From assembly GCA_030631085.1 (NCBI GenBank), contig DAOVLV010000037.1, positions 1 to 10,123 of the forward strand: 10,123 nt of DNA, given 5' to 3'. The notes beneath the pieces were generated by a model. It worked only from the letters and a program-made list of their open reading frames with translations, was not told where the DNA came from and did no database searches. Position 1 is the first letter of the stretch. The number at the start of each line of letters is the position of its first letter. Source of the DNA: Planctomycetales bacterium (GTDB taxonomy: Bacteria > Planctomycetota > Phycisphaerae > SM23-33). Position numbers and translations under genes: made by a program. Shown here one piece after another: positions 7,954 through 10,123 of this stretch.

Positions 7954-9534
7954 TTAATGATTCTTGGCTCTCATCGACGCGACAACATGTTTTATCGTCA
8001 ATCGTTCCTGATGACTATACAAAAAAGCCAAAGAGAAGGCGGCAAAGACGCCCATGGCGACCGCGCCTGTGACGATTAAGTGCAGTACCGTTGTGACACC
8101 GACAAATTCGGTCGCAACCCAGAGGGGCAACGCACCCATAGCCGCTGGAAGGGCAGGTCTTACCACTATGTCCACTAATAATTCCCTCATGCGAAGTCGA
8201 AGGCCGCAAGAAACAACAAAAATGCGAAGTAACTGATATGCGCTGAAAAATATAAACAAGATGACACTACATCGGACAAGCAGGTCGGTCTGATACACGC
8301 TGATTGCCCAAGACATCGTTGCGACCATACCCACTGCCAGTATCAGCCCGCCGAAACTTGGAATACGCAATCGCTCCATCGCCACAGTAAAAACTGCGCT
8401 GGGCATAGCGGCAATGCCAATAGCAGTCATCCCGATTAGCCAAGGCAAGGCAAGGATCAATTCGCCAACATCCCTGGATAGCCAGAGGTTCAGGAATGGG
8501 GCACCCAAAAAGAAAAAGCCGAACCACAGGAATATCGCCACACCAATGTAAGTTTTTGTGGAAATGAGATAAAGGGTTTTAAACCTCGTGACATCTCCCG
8601 TTGATTCAAGCGAGATCGCCACAGGCGAAATTGCGTTGAGACCGGTCAGTAAAAATGCGCGGACGATGTTGTTCAGTTGTAATACGATACCGTACAGACC
8701 CGCTAAGGCCAGTCCGCCACCGTGTCTTTGCAGGATGATCGCTGGCGACTGGAGAAACAGAACATGATTGAGGCTGTTAAACAACGTCAGCAGGTTGAAA
8801 CTTACCAGATCCCACATCACCGTCCTGGTGAGTAAGCGGAGAGCGATTCTGGCATCAGGAACATTCCGACGCACCCACAGTATGCCACCTCCAAGTATCA
8901 GAGCGACGGTCGTGGCGAGAATAAATGTGTATGTAGAGGCCTTCGGAGCAAACAACTCAAAAAATATTACCACTGCCGCGGTACGCAACACCAGACTGAC
9001 CATGCTGAGTTTTGAGTGTACGTCCACACGATGCATCGCTTGCATACAGGCAGTCAAAGGTAGCATGAACGAGTTTAAAATGGCCGAAAGCCCGACTGCT
9101 CCGATAACCAGTTGCCCTTCGAGAACCGAAACCCCCTTAATGTTTAGAGCAGACCATGCGAAAGTTAATAAAAGCACGACCCCCAACGACATGACCACCG
9201 CCATAACTGAACACAAAACAACCCCCGCGGTGAAATATTGCCGAAAGGCCTCGCTTTGACCTCGGGCAAAGAACATATTTAATTTTTTTCCGATACCGGC
9301 CGACGCTCCCAGTTGAATCAACGACAGCATCGCCACTACGCTGGTGGCCAAAACGACCAACCCCCATTGCTCCGTTCCTAACCGGCGGATTACATAACCC
9401 ACCAAGAATAGGTTTATGACCAAGCGAACGGTCTGATTCAATAGACCAAAAGAGACGTTGGAGAAAAATCTTCGCGCGTAATCACGATGTTGTAGTTTGT
9501 TTTCACCGGGCACATTAGTCGGTTCCGCATTCAT
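7954..9534 (-). CDS. Wzx-type oligosaccharide flippase (MOP superfamily)
   Basis: 526 residues with a short charged cytoplasmic N-terminus (1-25) followed by about 12-14 hydrophobic helices over the full length. The first helix region (FFSNVSFGLLNQTVRLVINL, 23-42) followed by GYVIRRLGTEQWGLVVLA is the standard opening of polysaccharide-biosynthesis flippases (G...R.LG...wG). Central loops contain FNLLTLFNSLNHVL and LYGIVLQLNNIVRAF, also typical. Role: moves undecaprenyl-pyrophosphate-linked repeat units from the cytoplasmic to the periplasmic leaflet for the Wzy-like protein in the same operon. It is the first gene of the operon. A strong GGAGGAG lies 18 nt upstream, too far to be ideal; a nearer AGG is 8 nt away. 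An in-frame TAG four codons upstream excludes a longer start. Confidence 0.9.
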   Translation of the reverse strand: MNAEPTNVPGENKLQHRDYARRFFSNVSFGLLNQTVRLVINLFLVGYVIRRLGTEQWGLVVLATSVVAMLSLIQLGASAGIGKKLNMFFARGQSEAFRQYFTAGVVLCSVMAVVMSLGVVLLLTFAWSALNIKGVSVLEGQLVIGAVGLSAILNSFMLPLTACMQAMHRVDVHSKLSMVSLVLRTAAVVIFFELFAPKASTYTFILATTVALILGGGILWVRRNVPDARIALRLLTRTVMWDLVSFNLLTLFNSLNHVLFLQSPAIILQRHGGGLALAGLYGIVLQLNNIVRAFLLTGLNAISPVAISLESTGDVTRFKTLYLISTKTYIGVAIFLWFGFFFLGAPFLNLWLSRDVGELILALPWLIGMTAIGIAAMPSAVFTVAMERLRIPSFGGLILAVGMVATMSWAISVYQTDLLVRCSVILFIFFSAYQLLRIFVVSCGLRLRMRELLVDIVVRPALPAAMGALPLWVATEFVGVTTVLHLIVTGAVAMGVFAAFSLAFLYSHQERLTIKHVVASMRAKNH

Positions 9535-9604
9535 GTACTCTGCCTAAATCGGCTCCTCCAATGAAATAAATCTACTGATAGGGTCTTTTCATTTCTGCCT
9601 GAGG

Positions 9605-9637
9605 GTCGCATGATTCTGGAGAGCCAAAAAATGCGAC
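9605..9637 (-). promoter_or_regulatory. Inverted repeat in the operon leader
   Basis: Perfect 7-bp inverted repeat GTCGCAT / ATGCGAC (9605-9611 and 9631-9637) with a 19-nt loop, in the untranslated leader about 70 nt before the flippase start. It could fold in the mRNA or bind a protein. No T-tract follows on the minus strand (the Ts lie inside the loop), so it is not a normal terminator. Function unknown. Confidence 0.35.
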
Positions 9638-9666
9638 GAGGCTATAAATACAACCTACTCTCCTTC

Positions 9667-9695
9667 ATTCTATGTTTTCTTCGGCATTTTGGAAA
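9667..9695 (-). promoter_or_regulatory. Candidate sigma-70-type promoter for the polysaccharide operon
   Basis: On the minus strand, -35 TTTCCA (9695-9690) is separated by exactly 17 nt from -10 TAGAAT (9672-9667), one base off TATAAT. Transcription would start near 9660 and give a ~125-nt leader before the flippase. It lies just downstream of the mobile element, so the element does not separate promoter from operon. Pattern match only. Confidence 0.35.
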
Positions 9696-9734
9696 GGTTT
9701 ATGGACAAATTTCGAGCCGGTTGCGTTGTTGCCC

Positions 9735-9757
9735 GTAGCACGGGCGTCTCGCCCGTG
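9735..9757 (+). repeat. REP unit, left copy (GTAG + 8-bp hairpin)
   Basis: GTAG (9735-9738) followed by a perfect hairpin CACGGGCG (9739-9746), loop TCT, CGCCCGTG (9750-9757). GTAG directly 5' of a palindrome is the recognised signature of RAYT-mobilised REP sequences. Confidence 0.65.
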
Positions 9758-9785
9758 TTTCGCGGAAACTGGGCAGTCTGCGCAA

Positions 9786-9808
9786 CATGGGCGAGACGCC
9801 CATGCTAC
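9786..9808 (-). repeat. REP unit, right copy, inverted
   Basis: Read on the minus strand: GTAG (9808-9805) followed by a perfect hairpin CATGGGCG, loop TCT, CGCCCATG (9804-9786). It differs from the left copy by C-G to T-A at one base pair of the stem, changed on both sides, so pairing is kept. Confidence 0.65.
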
Positions 9809-9844
9809 ATTCAGTCAACAACGCAACCGCCTCACAAATTTCCG

Positions 9845-9970
9845 CTAACTTGCGGGGACAGGTCGGTTTCGGTGACGGCGGCGTTTGAAGAGCAGGCCGA
9901 ACGCGCCAACGGTCAGTAGTACAAGACGACCCGGTTTAGGGGTAGTCGCCTCGATAATCAAAGTCAGACG
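9845..9970 (-). pseudogene. PEP-CTERM-like C-terminal tail without an intact gene
   Basis: The minus-strand frame ending at TAG (9847-9845) reads LTLIIEATTPKPG, then a hydrophobic stretch LVLLTVGAFGLLF, then KRRRHR and seven more residues. This is the three-part layout of a PEP-CTERM sorting signal (Pro-x-Pro motif, membrane helix, Arg cluster), except that the motif is P-K-P rather than P-E-P. Going upstream, the same frame meets a TAA at 9997-9995 with no ATG between, and the preceding DNA encodes a GIY-YIG fragment in other frames, so no full protein exists here. PEP-CTERM proteins are processed by exosortases, whose genes commonly sit with exopolysaccharide loci. Most likely the 3' remnant of a lost gene; a chance similarity is possible because the segment is short. 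Confidence 0.5.
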
Positions 9971-10099
9971 GCCTGGGTAGTGTAGCTTTTTCGGTTAGAA
10001 TTATTGTGTTGTTCGAGGCTTTCGAGTGATGTTGTTTGTGTGCCCGATATATAAGATTCCGTCCCTTTTAGATCGTAGGATGTAAACCACAAACTCCAT
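9967..10099 (-). pseudogene. GIY-YIG (UPF0213-like) endonuclease, frameshifted and truncated
   Basis: From ATG at 10099 the minus strand reads MEFVVYILRS..DGILYIGHTNNITR, a clear start of the small single-domain GIY-YIG family (usual pattern vYvLrS..dG.lYiGyT.nl.rRl.eHn.g). After Arg the frame goes wrong and ends at TAA (10003-10001, 32 residues). Dropping one base (around 10021, in a run of three A) restores SLEQHNNSNRKSYTTQ, the expected next part of the domain, to about 9970; this then stops at TGA (9966-9964). The remaining ~35 residues of the usual ~85-residue protein are absent and the DNA passes into the PEP-CTERM-like tail. It has no ribosome site: the ATG follows a tRNA end by 3 nt. 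It is a decayed gene unless sequencing error explains the shift. Confidence 0.68.
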
Positions 10100-10102
10100 G
10101 AC

Positions 10103-10123
10103 TGGGCCGTACTGGACTTGAAC
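10103..10123 (-). tRNA. 3' end of a tRNA gene, cut by the window edge
   Basis: On the minus strand from 10123 the sequence gives G53, the T-loop TTCAAGT (10122-10116), the 3' half of the T-stem CCAGT (10115-10111), the acceptor 3' strand ACGGCCC (10110-10104) and discriminator A73 (10103). All segment lengths are exact for a tRNA. CCA is not encoded (GTC follows). The acceptor would pair with a GGGCCGT 5' end, as in some tRNA-Lys genes, but the anticodon lies outside the window, so identity is open. Confidence 0.62.

Larger units (their letters stand above)
9535..9704. other. Non-coding leader region of the operon
   Basis: This stretch, between the mobile element's flank and the flippase start, has no credible gene on either strand. 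It contains the candidate promoter, the 7-bp inverted repeat and a strong GGAGGAG (9559-9553, minus strand) placed 18 nt before the flippase ATG. No riboswitch or JUMPstart-like motif was recognised. Confidence 0.5.
9714..9833. mobile_element. 120-bp non-autonomous element (MITE/REPIN-like) with terminal inverted repeats
   Basis: The outer ends are 18-bp terminal inverted repeats: GAGCCGGTTGCGTTGTTG at 9714-9731 and its complement at 9816-9833, with one mismatch. Inside, 25-bp arms at 9735-9759 and 9784-9808 are again inverted copies with two mismatches. Each inner arm begins with GTAG followed by an 8-bp palindrome, the layout of REP units mobilised by RAYT transposases; two inverted REPs make a REPIN. 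There is no credible coding frame inside and no transposase in the window, so it must have been moved in trans. Flanking 9-bp duplications support true insertion. The combination of REPIN core and TIR/TSD ends is the odd part. Confidence 0.78.
9705..9842. repeat. 9-bp direct repeats (target-site duplication) flanking the element
   Basis: ACAAATTTC occurs at 9705-9713 and again, same orientation, at 9834-9842, directly touching both ends of the 120-bp inverted-repeat element. A 9-bp duplication is the expected footprint of a DDE-type transposase insertion. The pre-insertion site would have been a single ACAAATTTC two bases beyond the TAG of the PEP-CTERM-like frame. Confidence 0.75.

Noticed and set aside
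9735..9808. Rho-independent terminator or CRISPR-like repeat
   Set aside because: The hairpins are strong but no T-tract follows on either strand, and there are only two inverted copies, not regularly spaced direct repeats. The GTAG signature and flanking TIRs fit a mobile element better.
9689..9919. 76-codon plus-strand frame spanning the mobile element
   Set aside because: Nearly all of it is the inverted-repeat element read through; it has no family features and ends inside the antisense of the PEP-CTERM-like tail.
10100..10123. tRNA 3' end as an attachment site bounding the polysaccharide locus as a genomic island
   Set aside because: I saw no second copy of the tRNA 3' end elsewhere in the window and no integrase; the idea needs sequence outside the window.
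1..10123. A defence system, retron, toxin-antitoxin or other novel multi-gene system
   Set aside because: All full-length genes belong to recognisable polysaccharide families; nothing in the gaps of the operon suggests another system.

Overview
The window is a polysaccharide assembly locus, read entirely from the minus strand (right to left), from a Gram-negative-type bacterium. Moderate GC, a GTAG-type palindromic repeat, a PEP-CTERM-like tail and a 721-residue two-domain oxidoreductase suggest the Planctomycetota/Verrucomicrobiota side of the tree. No ribosomal marker is present, so this placement is tentative.

In order of transcription, the right edge holds the last 21 nt of a tRNA gene. 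A decayed GIY-YIG endonuclease frame starts only 3 nt after it. This frame runs into the last ~40 codons of a PEP-CTERM-like membrane/sorting tail. Two bases past that stop codon's outer edge begins a 120-bp non-coding mobile element: near-perfect 18-bp terminal inverted repeats, a 9-bp target duplication, and two inverted GTAG-palindromes (REP units) inside. A candidate promoter and a ~125-nt leader follow, and then the operon.

The operon is: Wzx-type flippase (9534-7954), polysaccharide pyruvyl transferase (7928-6933), Wzy/O-antigen-ligase-type membrane protein (6846-5446), GT2 glycosyltransferase (5388-4393), GT4 glycosyltransferase (4333-3128), a zinc-ADH-like + Gfo/Idh/MocA fusion oxidoreductase (3047-882) and a family-3 membrane acyltransferase that runs off the left edge (864-<1). 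Intergenic gaps are 17-86 nt, so one transcript is likely.

Together these are the parts of a Wzx/Wzy-type pathway. The two glycosyltransferases build a lipid-linked repeat unit and the oxidoreductase probably supplies or modifies a sugar. The pyruvyl and acyl transferases decorate it, the flippase moves it across the inner membrane and the Wzy-like protein polymerises or ligates it. The initiating glycosyl-phosphate transferase and the outer-membrane export/chain-length proteins are not in the window. The polymer would be predicted to be anionic (pyruvate ketals) and O-acylated. The operon genes are fairly ordinary; the unusual material is the ~420 bp between the tRNA and the promoter.
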